Origin: Caccovicinus sp051878975
GTDB taxonomy: Bacteria; Bacillota; Clostridia; Lachnospirales; Lachnospiraceae
NCBI GenBank assembly: GCA_051878975.1
Contig: JBJELD010000010.1
Span: 1-24,379 of the forward strand
Reading direction: 5' to 3'
Length of the DNA: 24,379 nt
Part shown: positions 16,366 through 23,849 of the stretch, one piece after another
How positions within the stretch are numbered: the stretch's first letter is position 1
How the letters are laid out: each line of letters opens with the position of its first letter
Program-made: the position numbers and the translations under genes
The notes under the pieces: generated by a model
Told to the model about the DNA's origin: nothing
What the model saw: the letters and a program-made list of their open reading frames with translations, nothing else
The model's database searches: none

Positions 16366-16394
16366 TTGTCTTTTTCTAAAAAATATGGTATACT
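16366..16394 (+). promoter_or_regulatory. Sigma-A promoter of hpf
   Basis: TTGTCT (16366-16371) and TATACT (16389-16394) with a 17-base spacer, leaving a leader of about 24 bases to the ATG. HPF genes are often stress-induced by other sigma factors in Bacillus; I see only this vegetative-type promoter. Confidence 0.7.
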
Positions 16395-16424
16395 GAAGCT
16401 ATCTCAAGAAAAGGAGCTGATTTT

Positions 16425-16955
16425 ATGCGTTATACTATCGTTGGAAGAAATATTGAAGTGACCCCTGGTTTAAGAGATGCTGTACAGGATAAGATCGGAA
16501 AACTTGACCGCTACTTTACTCCTGAGACGGAGGTAAATGTCACCTTAAGCGTGCAGAAGGAACGCCAGAATATTGAGGTAACGATCCCGATTAAAGGAAC
16601 CATCATTCGTGCGGAGGAATCCAGCAACGATATGTACGTCTCCATTGATCTGGTAGAAGAGATCATTGAACGTCAGATTTTAAAATATAAGAGAAAACTG
16701 GTAGACCGCAAGCAGACCTCCCCGTCGTTCTCCGAAGCATTCCTTCAGGAAGAGTCTCCGGTCACCGAAGAAGAAATCAAAATTGTCAAGACCAAGAAAT
16801 TTGCGGTAAAGCCGATGGATCCGGAGGAAGCCTGCCTGCAGATGGAGCTTCTCGGACACAGCTTCTATGTATTCCTGAACTCGGAAAATGAGCAGGTATG
16901 CGTAGTTTACAAGAGAAAAGGCGGAACCTACGGCCTGATCGAACCGGAATTCTGA
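16425..16955 (+). CDS. hpf: Ribosome hibernation promoting factor, long form
   Basis: Long HPF binds the 30S decoding region and pairs ribosomes into inactive 100S dimers in slow growth. The 176-residue protein has the N-terminal RaiA/HPF fold (MRYTIVGRNIEVTPGLRDAV to about residue 95), an acidic linker (QEESPVTEEEI), and the C-terminal dimerisation domain (KKFAVKPMDPEEACLQMELLGHSF, ending VYKRKGGTYGLIEPEF). AAGGAG lies eight bases before the ATG. It is monocistronic, with a strong terminator downstream. In many Firmicutes hpf, secA and prfB run in the same direction; here hpf is divergent from secA-prfB. Confidence 0.96.
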   Translation: MRYTIVGRNIEVTPGLRDAVQDKIGKLDRYFTPETEVNVTLSVQKERQNIEVTIPIKGTIIRAEESSNDMYVSIDLVEEIIERQILKYKRKLVDRKQTSPSFSEAFLQEESPVTEEEIKIVKTKKFAVKPMDPEEACLQMELLGHSFYVFLNSENEQVCVVYKRKGGTYGLIEPEF

Positions 16956-16975
16956 TTTCGTTAAAATGTGTACAG

Positions 16976-17016
16976 AAAAAAGACGGTATCGCCCAAGGCG
17001 ATACCGTCTTTTTTCT
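16976..17016 (+). terminator. Strong intrinsic terminator of hpf
   Basis: A perfect 13-base stem, AGACGGTATCGCC (16981-16993) against GGCGATACCGTCT (16997-17009), with loop CAA, is flanked by A-run and T-run (TTTTTT). The symmetry could also stop leftward transcription. Confidence 0.95.
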
Positions 17017-17046
17017 GGTACAATCTGGTAAATTCACGTGTCATGC

Positions 17047-17075
17047 TTGAATTTTCGTCCGGACAATGATACAAT
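17047..17075 (+). promoter_or_regulatory. Sigma-A promoter of the DUF1576 gene
   Basis: TTGAAT (17047-17052) and TACAAT (17070-17075) with a 17-base spacer. The predicted start is only about 20 bases before the ATG at 17101, which settles the start codon. Confidence 0.8.
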
Positions 17076-17100
17076 TTCCCTAAGTAAAGGGGGAATTATC

Positions 17101-18579
17101 ATGCAAAAACAAGCAAATTCAACAATCAGCAACAGTCAAATCATTAACGGAATTGCGTTCGGCTTTTCGCTGTCCTTTCTGATATCAGCCTTTGCAGCGG
17201 CTCTCTACACCGGTGAATGGGGTTCCGTCTTCCACGGCTGGTATCTGATCATGATTTCTCCTTGTCCGCTGGTAACCGACTATCTGGGAATCGGCGGACT
17301 TTCCAGTGCTATGCTGAATGCCGGTGCCTGCGGTATGGCCTGCTTTCTTTTTATGATCGGCCTGAAAGGGGAATCCCGTGCCAATACACTGGCCGGATAC
17401 TTCCTGGTAGTCGCACACTGCTTTTACGGGCTGAATTTTCTAAACATGTGGCCCTGTTTTCTGGCTCCTTTTATTTACTTCAAACACAGGAAGCTGAATT
17501 ACAAACGGAACCTGCAGGTCTGCATGTTTGCCACCTGCTTCAGTCCTTTTATCAGTGAATTCTTATTCCGGTACACCCAGGGCGGCTCCTATACCTTCGG
17601 CGAGGTACACCTGACGGCTGCCGGCGTACTGCTGGCTCTGTGCTTCAGCATTATGCTGGGGTATGTGGTTCCGGCGATTCTGCCCGGCGCTCAGGCCTGG
17701 CACAAGGGCTATAATCTTTACAACGGCGGTCTGGCCTTTGGCCTGTTCGGATTTTTCCTCTACAACTTCATGTACAAAACCATGGGAATCCTTTCCATGG
17801 GACGTATTGAACGGAACAATGAAATCTACAACCGCTTTGGCCGGAACTACATTGTTTACGCCACCGTATTCTTTCTGATCGTCTTTTCCATCTGCATATT
17901 GACCGGCTTTCTGCTGAACGGCAAAAGCTTCCATGGCTTCCGCCATCTCGTCAAGGACACCGGATACTGCAGTGATTTTGCAGAGAAATACGGAATGCCG
18001 CTTTGTCTGATCAACATTGGCTGCTACGGATGCCTGTTCCTGCTTTATCTGAACATCATCATCCGTTTTACCACGGGAGCCGGCTTTACCGGACCTACCA
18101 TTGGTGTCGTACTGGCAGCCCTTACCTTCACCGCCATGGGGCAGCACCCGAGAAACGTCTGGCCGATCATTCTAGGCTACCAGCTTCTGTATTTCATTAC
18201 GTTATTAGTCTGTCAGATGAACGGACGCAACATCACCTGGTCGATCTCGACCCAAAGCTACATAAACGGCGTGGCCTTTGCCACCGGCCTCTGCCCGATC
18301 GTGGGTCGCTACGGGGTCCGTGCCGGAATCATGGCCGGCTTCATGTGTGCCTCTATGTGTACCGCCACCAGCGCGCTCCACGGCGGCTTCGTTCTGTACA
18401 ACGGCGGCTTTACCACCGGAATCACTGCACTGATCCTTCTTCCGATCCTGGAGCACTATGTACCGGTTGCCCGGGAGCAAATGAAGCCATTCAACATCAA
18501 TATGAAGGATATGATCACGCTGGCAGACGATGTTTCCGCCCTGAATGACGAATACGGCATTTCCAACCTTCATGATTAA
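17101..18579 (+). CDS. DUF1576 multi-pass membrane protein
   Basis: A 492-residue very hydrophobic protein with about a dozen membrane segments and no catalytic motif I can name. It matches what I know of DUF1576: two related halves, each with a Gly/Asn-rich segment, HKGYNLYNGGLAFGLFGFF in the middle and LHGGFVLYNGGFTTGITALI near the end. The paired [H]xGxxLYNGG motif suggests internal duplication. Function is unknown; a transporter or channel role is possible. The ATG at 17101 is chosen because AAGGGGG lies just upstream and the promoter excludes the in-frame GTG at 17038. It is an isolated unit between the hpf terminator and convergent NlpC/P60 gene, whose stop is only 10 bases away. Confidence 0.8.
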   Translation: MQKQANSTISNSQIINGIAFGFSLSFLISAFAAALYTGEWGSVFHGWYLIMISPCPLVTDYLGIGGLSSAMLNAGACGMACFLFMIGLKGESRANTLAGYFLVVAHCFYGLNFLNMWPCFLAPFIYFKHRKLNYKRNLQVCMFATCFSPFISEFLFRYTQGGSYTFGEVHLTAAGVLLALCFSIMLGYVVPAILPGAQAWHKGYNLYNGGLAFGLFGFFLYNFMYKTMGILSMGRIERNNEIYNRFGRNYIVYATVFFLIVFSICILTGFLLNGKSFHGFRHLVKDTGYCSDFAEKYGMPLCLINIGCYGCLFLLYLNIIIRFTTGAGFTGPTIGVVLAALTFTAMGQHPRNVWPIILGYQLLYFITLLVCQMNGRNITWSISTQSYINGVAFATGLCPIVGRYGVRAGIMAGFMCASMCTATSALHGGFVLYNGGFTTGITALILLPILEHYVPVAREQMKPFNINMKDMITLADDVSALNDEYGISNLHD

Positions 18580-18589
18580 AACGTTTTAA

Positions 18590-20059
18590 CTAATTCAGGA
18601 AAGTTGCTGCCTTATATGGCGTACGATAATTAGAAGGACTGATAATGATGCCGGTCCGGGAGCTGGCTGCATGGATAACCTGCCCGCCGCCAATATACAT
18701 TGCCACATGGTTGATGTAATCACCGCTTGCATAGAACAGCAGATCTCCCGGCTGCACCGCATCAATGGCGATCTCCCGTCCGTTGGCTGCCTGATCCCGG
18801 GAGCTTCTTCCGGTACTGATGCCGAAATGCTCATAAATCCGCATAACAAAACCGGAGCAGTCCGTTCCATTTGTCAGACTGGTTCCGCCATACACATAAG
18901 GATTGCCCAGGAACTGTTTCGCATACGCCACGATTGCCGTTCTGGTCGCATTCACAACGGCACTGGAAGCGTTGCCTCCGACTCCGTAGGAAATGCTTTC
19001 GCCGGCGGAAGCAGCTGTCCCTGCCGTCCCCGAACCGCCAGGTCCGTAATTGGCATCCTGACTGCCTGCAGAAGCGGCAATCGTAACCGCTGCCGTCGCG
19101 GCTGCTGATGTCTCCGGAGCTTTCGTGGTCTCCTGTACCGGTGCCGCCACACCCGGATTATCACCTTCTCCCAGTGGGTTCGCGGCAATCAGCCCGGTGC
19201 CTGCCGTCGTAGGGGCGGCTGCCGCAGTCGTCGCAGCGGCGGTTCCCTCCTGCACTGCCGCGCCTGCGCCGGGAGCCGATACCTGTTCATTCGAGATTTC
19301 TCCGCTGTCGCCCTTGGCCTCCACCATCTTGACTTCTTCCAGCTTCTGAATCGCGTCCTCAGCCTCCTGCCGCCTTCTGGCGTCCTCTGCATTCTTTGCA
19401 GCCTCTTCCTCCAGAGATACGGCCTGTTTAAACTCAATTCTTGTTTTTATGTAATCCATGGACACATAACCTTCCATGTCCTCATCCACGGAAAGTTTTG
19501 CAAAATTGTCCTTTTCCTCCAATACGACATACTCAGCTCCCTGCACCAGCATGGTCAACGTCTCGCTGGTCAGATTCGGCTCCGCACGAAGCCGCAGCGC
19601 CGCTGTATTAATCGTAGCATATTCAATGCCGATCTCCTTCGCAATCGCTTCGGCCTGAGCGCCGGTAATAAAATACTGCGCTTTTATATAGCCGCTTACC
19701 GTACCGGACTCGATCCGGTACCATTTTCCGTCCTCGCCGTCTACCGTCTCCAGAATATTTGCCGCACAGTTATTGTATATCTTACCGACAATCGCACTGG
19801 ATGTATTTGGCTCCTGGCGGATGTTTACGTAATCCGATACCTGGGAAACTGCAATGTTCTCATAATCTTCCGGTGATCTGGCCGGTTCCCGCCGGATGCG
19901 GCTGGTCTGAATTCCGGCGGCAGCCTCCGCCTCCTGCACTGCTGACTTTGTCAGATAATCCGGCCCGTTTCCCACCAGAGCAGCGCTGCCGAAAACCAGG
20001 CTGCACAGACAGATTCCGGATGCCAGAATGTATCCTCTTCGGTTTCTTCCGTTTTTCAT
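18590..20059 (-). CDS. Secreted NlpC/P60 cell-wall endopeptidase with two SH3b domains
   Basis: A 489-residue exported peptidoglycan hydrolase. Visible order: basic N-terminus and signal segment (about 1-30); two bacterial SH3 domains (about 66-130, with VNIRQEPNTSSAIVGKI; and 147-208, with LRLRAEPNLTSETL); a charged coiled-coil-like stretch (about 213-245); a linker of about 120 residues low in complexity and rich in Ala, Thr and Gly; and a C-terminal NlpC/P60 domain with catalytic Cys in GTDCSGFVMRIY, His in INHVAMYIG and a third polar site at VIHAAS. It probably cuts stem-peptide bonds (D-gamma-Glu to diamino acid type) outside the cell. GGGAGG lies within the end of trxB, four bases upstream, so the two genes are likely coupled. 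Confidence 0.92.
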   Translation of the reverse strand: MKNGRNRRGYILASGICLCSLVFGSAALVGNGPDYLTKSAVQEAEAAAGIQTSRIRREPARSPEDYENIAVSQVSDYVNIRQEPNTSSAIVGKIYNNCAANILETVDGEDGKWYRIESGTVSGYIKAQYFITGAQAEAIAKEIGIEYATINTAALRLRAEPNLTSETLTMLVQGAEYVVLEEKDNFAKLSVDEDMEGYVSMDYIKTRIEFKQAVSLEEEAAKNAEDARRRQEAEDAIQKLEEVKMVEAKGDSGEISNEQVSAPGAGAAVQEGTAAATTAAAAPTTAGTGLIAANPLGEGDNPGVAAPVQETTKAPETSAAATAAVTIAASAGSQDANYGPGGSGTAGTAASAGESISYGVGGNASSAVVNATRTAIVAYAKQFLGNPYVYGGTSLTNGTDCSGFVMRIYEHFGISTGRSSRDQAANGREIAIDAVQPGDLLFYASGDYINHVAMYIGGGQVIHAASSRTGIIISPSNYRTPYKAATFLN

Positions 20060-20063
20060 GTTC

Positions 20064-20990
20064 TTATGCCTCCCTGTGTTCCGTCAAATATCGTTCTGCG
20101 CTGGTCACTGCGTTCGCCCCGTCTGCTGCTGCCGTGATGATCTGCCGGAGCTGCTTGGTCCGAACATCACCAGCCGCAAAAATGCCGGGTACCGAGGTCG
20201 CACAGTCCTCGCCGGCCCGGAAGTATCCGTGATCCATTTCAGCCAGCCCCGCAAATGCATCACTGGACGGCTGAATTCCCACAGCCAGGAATACGCCCTG
20301 GACTGCAAGGGAAAAGGCCTGTCCGGTTTTTACATTGCGCAGGCTCAGACCTTCTACTTTCTTTTCACCATCGATTGATTCCACCACTGTATCCCAGAGA
20401 ACCTCCACATTCTCCAGGGACAAAAGCGTTTCCTGCAGGACCTTCGCCCCGCGAAGCTCGTCCCTCCGGTGAATCAGATAAACCTTTTCACAGATGCGGG
20501 ACAGAAAAATCGCATCCTCCAGGGCAACGTCTCCGCCGCCTATCACTGCCGTCGTTTTCCTGCGGAAAAACGCTCCGTCGCAGGTAGCGCAGTAGGAAAC
20601 TCCCATACCGGCCAGACGATCCTCTCCCGGAACACCAAGCTTTCTGTGAACCGCTCCGGTAGCAATGATCACCGTCTTCGTCTCATAGGTACTGCCCGTG
20701 CCGATCACCTGCTTCACTGCTCCCAGATCCCGGATTTCCTTTACCTCATCTTCAATAAATCTGGCTCCCAGATGGTCGGCATGCTCCCGAAGCTTCGTTC
20801 CAAGCTCAAAACCGCCAAGCCCCGGAAGACCAGGATAATTATCTACCTCATAAGTGGTCAGCACCTGTCCGCCGCTGACCATCTCCTTCTCTATCACCGC
20901 CATATTCAGACGTGCCCGCTGTGCGTAAATCGCGGCTGCCAGCCCTGCCGGGCCGGAGCCGATAATAATCAGATCAAAAATCTCATTCAT
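20064..20990 (-). CDS. trxB: Thioredoxin-disulfide reductase
   Basis: A 308-residue FAD/NAD(P)-binding reductase of the low-molecular-weight TrxB type. FAD-binding IIIGSGPAGLAAAIYAQRA starts at residue 8. The redox CATC is at C134 and C137 (SYCATCDGAFF). The second nucleotide-binding loop is VIGGGDVALEDA with HRRDELRGAK, and the C-terminal FAD-contacting GIFAAGDVRTKQLRQI is present. I use ATG 20990 with GGAG eight bases upstream; the family starts here, not ten codons earlier. No thioredoxin gene is adjacent, so its partner is elsewhere. It shares a transcript with the following NlpC/P60 gene. Confidence 0.9.
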   Translation of the reverse strand: MNEIFDLIIIGSGPAGLAAAIYAQRARLNMAVIEKEMVSGGQVLTTYEVDNYPGLPGLGGFELGTKLREHADHLGARFIEDEVKEIRDLGAVKQVIGTGSTYETKTVIIATGAVHRKLGVPGEDRLAGMGVSYCATCDGAFFRRKTTAVIGGGDVALEDAIFLSRICEKVYLIHRRDELRGAKVLQETLLSLENVEVLWDTVVESIDGEKKVEGLSLRNVKTGQAFSLAVQGVFLAVGIQPSSDAFAGLAEMDHGYFRAGEDCATSVPGIFAAGDVRTKQLRQIITAAADGANAVTSAERYLTEHREA

Positions 20991-21074
20991 TCTGCATTCT
21001 CCGATATGTTCTATTTGCATTCTTCCGGCAATCGCTCAAAACCTTGCATTTTGCCTTGTTTTTTTGCTTGTTTT

Positions 21075-21083
21075 AGTATATCA
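21075..21083 (-). promoter_or_regulatory. Probable extended -10 promoter of trxB
   Basis: On the minus strand TGATATACT (21083-21075) is an extended -10 (TG, one base, TATACT). I see no good -35 at the expected distance. The leader before 20990 is about 75 bases. Confidence 0.5.
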
Positions 21084-21134
21084 TATTTTTCTGAATTAAT
21101 CCTGATTATTTTCTTACAATTCTGTTACACGGAT

Positions 21135-21153
21135 TTCGCAGAAAATCTGCGAA
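21135..21153 (+). promoter_or_regulatory. Perfect inverted repeat upstream of the SDR gene
   Basis: TTCGCAGA (21135-21142), AAA spacer, TCTGCGAA (21146-21153). There is no T-run, so it is not a typical terminator. It is 31 bases before the SDR ATG and just downstream of a possible TACAAT -10 at 21115-21120, a position suited to an operator or a leader hairpin. Function is unproven. Confidence 0.5.
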
Positions 21154-21184
21154 CCGCAGCTTTTCAGAAAGAAAGGAACCCGCT

Positions 21185-21925
21185 ATGTGCTCCATAAAAA
21201 AGAAAACCGTACTTGTCACCGGCGCTTCCCGCGGAATCGGACGGGCCATTGCACAGAAATTTGCCCGTGAGGGATGGCAGGTTGCCATTACCTGCCGGAA
21301 AAGCACCGATCAGTTAAGCCTGGTCAAAGAAGAAATCGAAGCTCTCGGAAGTCCTTGTCTGGCCTTTACCGGCGATATGGGAAACATCGAAGACTGTCAA
21401 AAACTGTTTTCCACAGTCCGTGAAACCTTTGGCAGCCCGGATGTTCTGGTCAACAATGCCGGCATTTCCTACATCGGCCTGCTTCAGGATATGTCCATAG
21501 AAGAATGGGACCGTATGATCCGAAGTGATCTGACTTCTGTTTTCTGCTGCTGCAAGCTTGCCATTCCGGACATGATCCGGCGTCGGCAGGGAAAAATCAT
21601 CAATATCTCTTCCGTCTGGGGAGTCTGCGGCGCATCCTGTGAAACGGCTTATTCCGCAGCAAAAGGCGGAGTCAACGCCTTCACCAAAGCGCTGGCCAGG
21701 GAACTGGCTCCCAGCAGCATCCAGGTCAATGCCATCGCCTGCGGCGCCATTGATACCGAAATGAATCAGTGGATGGCGCCGGAGGAAAAAGAAGCCCTGC
21801 TGGAAGAAATCCCGGCAGGGCGTATGGGGCGGCCTTCTGAAGTGGCGGACCTGGTTTTTCAGCTGGCAGACGGACACTCTTATCTGACCGGACAGGTGAT
21901 CGCTCTGGACGGCGGATGGATCTAA
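21185..21925 (+). CDS. FabG-like short-chain dehydrogenase, possible EF-P 5-aminopentanone reductase
   Basis: A 246-residue NAD(P)H-dependent Rossmann reductase. TGASRGIG (12-19), NNAG (90-93), catalytic Ser in ISSVWG (141-146), and Y156-x3-K160 in AYSAAKGG are present. The Asn usually part of the active-site tetrad appears as Asp115 in RSDLTSVF. The sequence SSVWG.CGASCE before the catalytic Tyr resembles the YmfI group that reduces the 5-aminopentanonyl group on elongation factor P, but general 3-oxoacyl-ACP reductase or other substrate is not excluded, and efp is not in the window. GAAAGGAAC precedes the ATG. Its stop TAA overlaps the stop of the convergent HD gene (CTAA). Confidence 0.8.
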   Translation: MCSIKKKTVLVTGASRGIGRAIAQKFAREGWQVAITCRKSTDQLSLVKEEIEALGSPCLAFTGDMGNIEDCQKLFSTVRETFGSPDVLVNNAGISYIGLLQDMSIEEWDRMIRSDLTSVFCCCKLAIPDMIRRRQGKIINISSVWGVCGASCETAYSAAKGGVNAFTKALARELAPSSIQVNAIACGAIDTEMNQWMAPEEKEALLEEIPAGRMGRPSEVADLVFQLADGHSYLTGQVIALDGGWI

Positions 21926-22377
21926 TGCCGGTCTGCAGCCGGTTCCTGGGTCTCAGACTTATGGGCCGCGATCTTTTCCGCGGAAATCCGGTTTGCTTCT
22001 GCCCTCAGCGCCTCCGGTGTTTCTCTCGCTTCCATTTCCTGAAACAAAGCAGTCAGCTCGGTTTGATACGGTTCCGGAAGCGAGGAAAGCCAGGCTGCTG
22101 TCTGTTCTGACTCCGTTTTCTCATCCTGCCCGGTCTTTAAAAATGCCGGAATATCGCCGGTAAAGGCTTCCCCGAAGTCATGAAACACACACATTCGTAA
22201 AACCTTGTCCATATCCGCCTCCGGGAATTCATCCTTTACCAGGAACGCCATTAGTGCAAGTCTCCAGCTGTGCTCGGCTACACTCTCCCGACGCCCTGAG
22301 GAAGTCCAGGAATGACGCGTGTTATTTTTCAGCTGCTCTGCCAGATCCATAATCCCCATAAATGTTTTGATCTCCAT
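21922..22377 (-). CDS. HD-domain protein (YfbR-like), possibly short and metal-site deficient
   Basis: A 151-residue HD-superfamily protein resembling 5'-deoxynucleotidase YfbR/HDDC2. H36 in SVAEHSW and the H66-D67 pair in CVFHDFGEAFTGDIP are present. In the family the fourth metal ligand is an Asp in an A-L-D-[KR]-L segment late in the protein; by eye the equivalent stretch here is AEANRIS, with Asn129. The protein then ends in a polar tail (KSETQEPAADR), where relatives continue for a few dozen residues. So activity is doubtful. I use ATG 22377 with AGAGGAG upstream. It follows the MATE gene by 55 bases. Confidence 0.75.
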   Translation of the reverse strand: MEIKTFMGIMDLAEQLKNNTRHSWTSSGRRESVAEHSWRLALMAFLVKDEFPEADMDKVLRMCVFHDFGEAFTGDIPAFLKTGQDEKTESEQTAAWLSSLPEPYQTELTALFQEMEARETPEALRAEANRISAEKIAAHKSETQEPAADRH

Positions 22378-22432
22378 GTTTTCTCCTCTTCCGAAAACGC
22401 CTTTTATAAACATTCAGACGGCCCTCTGCCGG

Positions 22433-23740
22433 TCACCGCCGTCCTCTTTTTATCAGACCGGCAGCAACTGCAAAGGTGGTCAGCTCCGCCGCTGCGAAGG
22501 ACATCCAGATCCCGTCCATTCCCCACAAAGCGGATAACCCGACAGCAAACAGCAAAATGCAGAAAAATCCTCTCATGGAAGAAATCAACAGGGATGCTCC
22601 CGGCTGTTCCACTGCGCTGAAATAAGCTGACACGACAATATTAAACCCGGCCCACAGAAAACCGACAAAATACACGCGCAGTCCCTGACCGGCCATCATC
22701 GCCAGATCCCGGTTTCCTTCCTGATTAAACATGCCCACCAGCGGTTCGGTGAAGATCCAGGCGCCTGCAGTAAGGAGCGCACCAACTGCGAACGCGGAAA
22801 CTGCCGAATACCGAAGCAGCGTATTCTGCTCTGCCTGATTTCCGCTGCCATAGGCCCGGCTGAGAAGCGGCTGTCCGCCCTGCGAGATTCCGGTAAACAA
22901 CGCCACCGCCACCAGCGCCAGATTTGCCACCACTCCATAAGCCGCCACTCCGGTATTTCCGGCCATCCGAAGAATCAGAAGATTGAACACGATCAGAACT
23001 GCCGCCGAAGAAAGTTCATTAATCAGGGAGGACAGGCCAAGACCGAATATATCTGCCAGTTCTTTTCCGCGCGCATTCTCTGCTGCCGGAGCCAGATGAA
23101 AGGTATTCTCATGCTTCCAGAAATGTGGACTCATCACAAGCACACTCACTGCCGGAGATGCGCAGGTTGCAAAAGCGGCTCCGAAAATGCCGAGATTCAA
23201 AGGATACAAAAAGATATAATCCATCACAATATTAAACAAGCTTCCGCAGAACATGCCGGCCATGGCACGCTCCGGCCGTCCGTCATTCCGGATAAATGCA
23301 ATCAGCGTATTATTCAGAAAAAACAATGGTGCAAACAAATACAGTGTACGGATATAGGTTCCGGTAAGATTCCGGATTCTGCCTTCCGCTCCCAGCAGCC
23401 CGGCCAGAGAGTCGGAAGACAAAAAACCGATTGCCAGAAACAGCAGACTGACAAGAGCAGCCATCTCCAATGCCGTCCGAAAGGTATGATTGGCGCCTTC
23501 CTCCTCCCCTCTCGATTTAAGGATCGCAAACCGGGTTGCCGCGCCGACACCGATCAGGATTCCCAGGCCATTCATGATGCTGTAGGCCGGAATTGCCAGA
23601 TTTAATGCTGCCAGACCTTCGGTCCCCAGCCTTGCCGCAATAAAATATGTGTCTGCCAGAATGTAGCAGGACAGGCCCAGCATTCCCAGAATATTGGATG
23701 AAACATATCGGATAAACCGTTTTAACAGATCGTTCTTCAC
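22433..23740 (-). CDS. MATE-family multidrug efflux transporter
   Basis: A 435-residue membrane protein with about 12 membrane segments in two related halves. It fits the MATE family of Na+ or H+ antiporters that export cationic compounds: early NILGMLGLSCYILADTYFIAARLG, the loop FIRNDGRPERAMAGM followed by NIVMDYIFLYPLNLGIFGAAFAT, and in the second half GISQGGQPLLSRAYG. The start is GTG at 23740, with GAGGAG six bases upstream. Substrate cannot be predicted. It lies downstream of a terminator after the HicB-like gene and just ahead of the HD gene. I could not find a good -10/-35 pair in front of it, so its transcription may come through the hairpin upstream. Confidence 0.92.
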   Translation of the reverse strand: MKNDLLKRFIRYVSSNILGMLGLSCYILADTYFIAARLGTEGLAALNLAIPAYSIMNGLGILIGVGAATRFAILKSRGEEEGANHTFRTALEMAALVSLLFLAIGFLSSDSLAGLLGAEGRIRNLTGTYIRTLYLFAPLFFLNNTLIAFIRNDGRPERAMAGMFCGSLFNIVMDYIFLYPLNLGIFGAAFATCASPAVSVLVMSPHFWKHENTFHLAPAAENARGKELADIFGLGLSSLINELSSAAVLIVFNLLILRMAGNTGVAAYGVVANLALVAVALFTGISQGGQPLLSRAYGSGNQAEQNTLLRYSAVSAFAVGALLTAGAWIFTEPLVGMFNQEGNRDLAMMAGQGLRVYFVGFLWAGFNIVVSAYFSAVEQPGASLLISSMRGFFCILLFAVGLSALWGMDGIWMSFAAAELTTFAVAAGLIKRGRR

Positions 23741-23778
23741 AAAAAACTCCTCACAAATTTCATGTACTTTTATACGAC

Positions 23779-23834
23779 AAAAAAGCCTGAACCTCTTTCC
23801 AATTAAAAAAATCGGAAAATGTTCAGACCTTTTG
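23779..23834 (-). terminator. Terminator after the HicB-like gene, in front of the MATE gene
   Basis: On the minus strand AGGTCTGAAC pairs with GTTCAGGCTT (with wobbles) around a second, weaker pairing of TTTTCCGAT with ATTGGAAAG, followed by TTTTTT. The plus strand also ends in TTTT. It may act as an attenuator for the MATE gene. Confidence 0.75.
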
Positions 23835-23849
23835 CTGTGTCTGTCTCAA

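Larger units (their letters stand above)
15844..16424. other. Long AT-rich divergent intergenic region between secA and hpf
   Basis: No gene is supported in these 581 bases; a plus-strand open frame across it has no ribosome binding site or recognisable protein and reflects low GC. It holds the secA promoter at the left, the hpf promoter at the right, three TATTACA copies in the secA leader, and the DnaA-box cluster in the middle. The plus strand is strongly T-rich from about 16,000 to 16,380. Small palindromes CCATATATGG (16176-16185) and TTGTACAA (16195-16202) lie right of the boxes. Confidence 0.85.

Noticed and set aside
19000..19330. Repeat array in the NlpC/P60 gene
   Set aside because: The GCC-rich repetition is the Ala/Thr linker of the protein, without regular units or spacers, so not a CRISPR array or separate repeat element.
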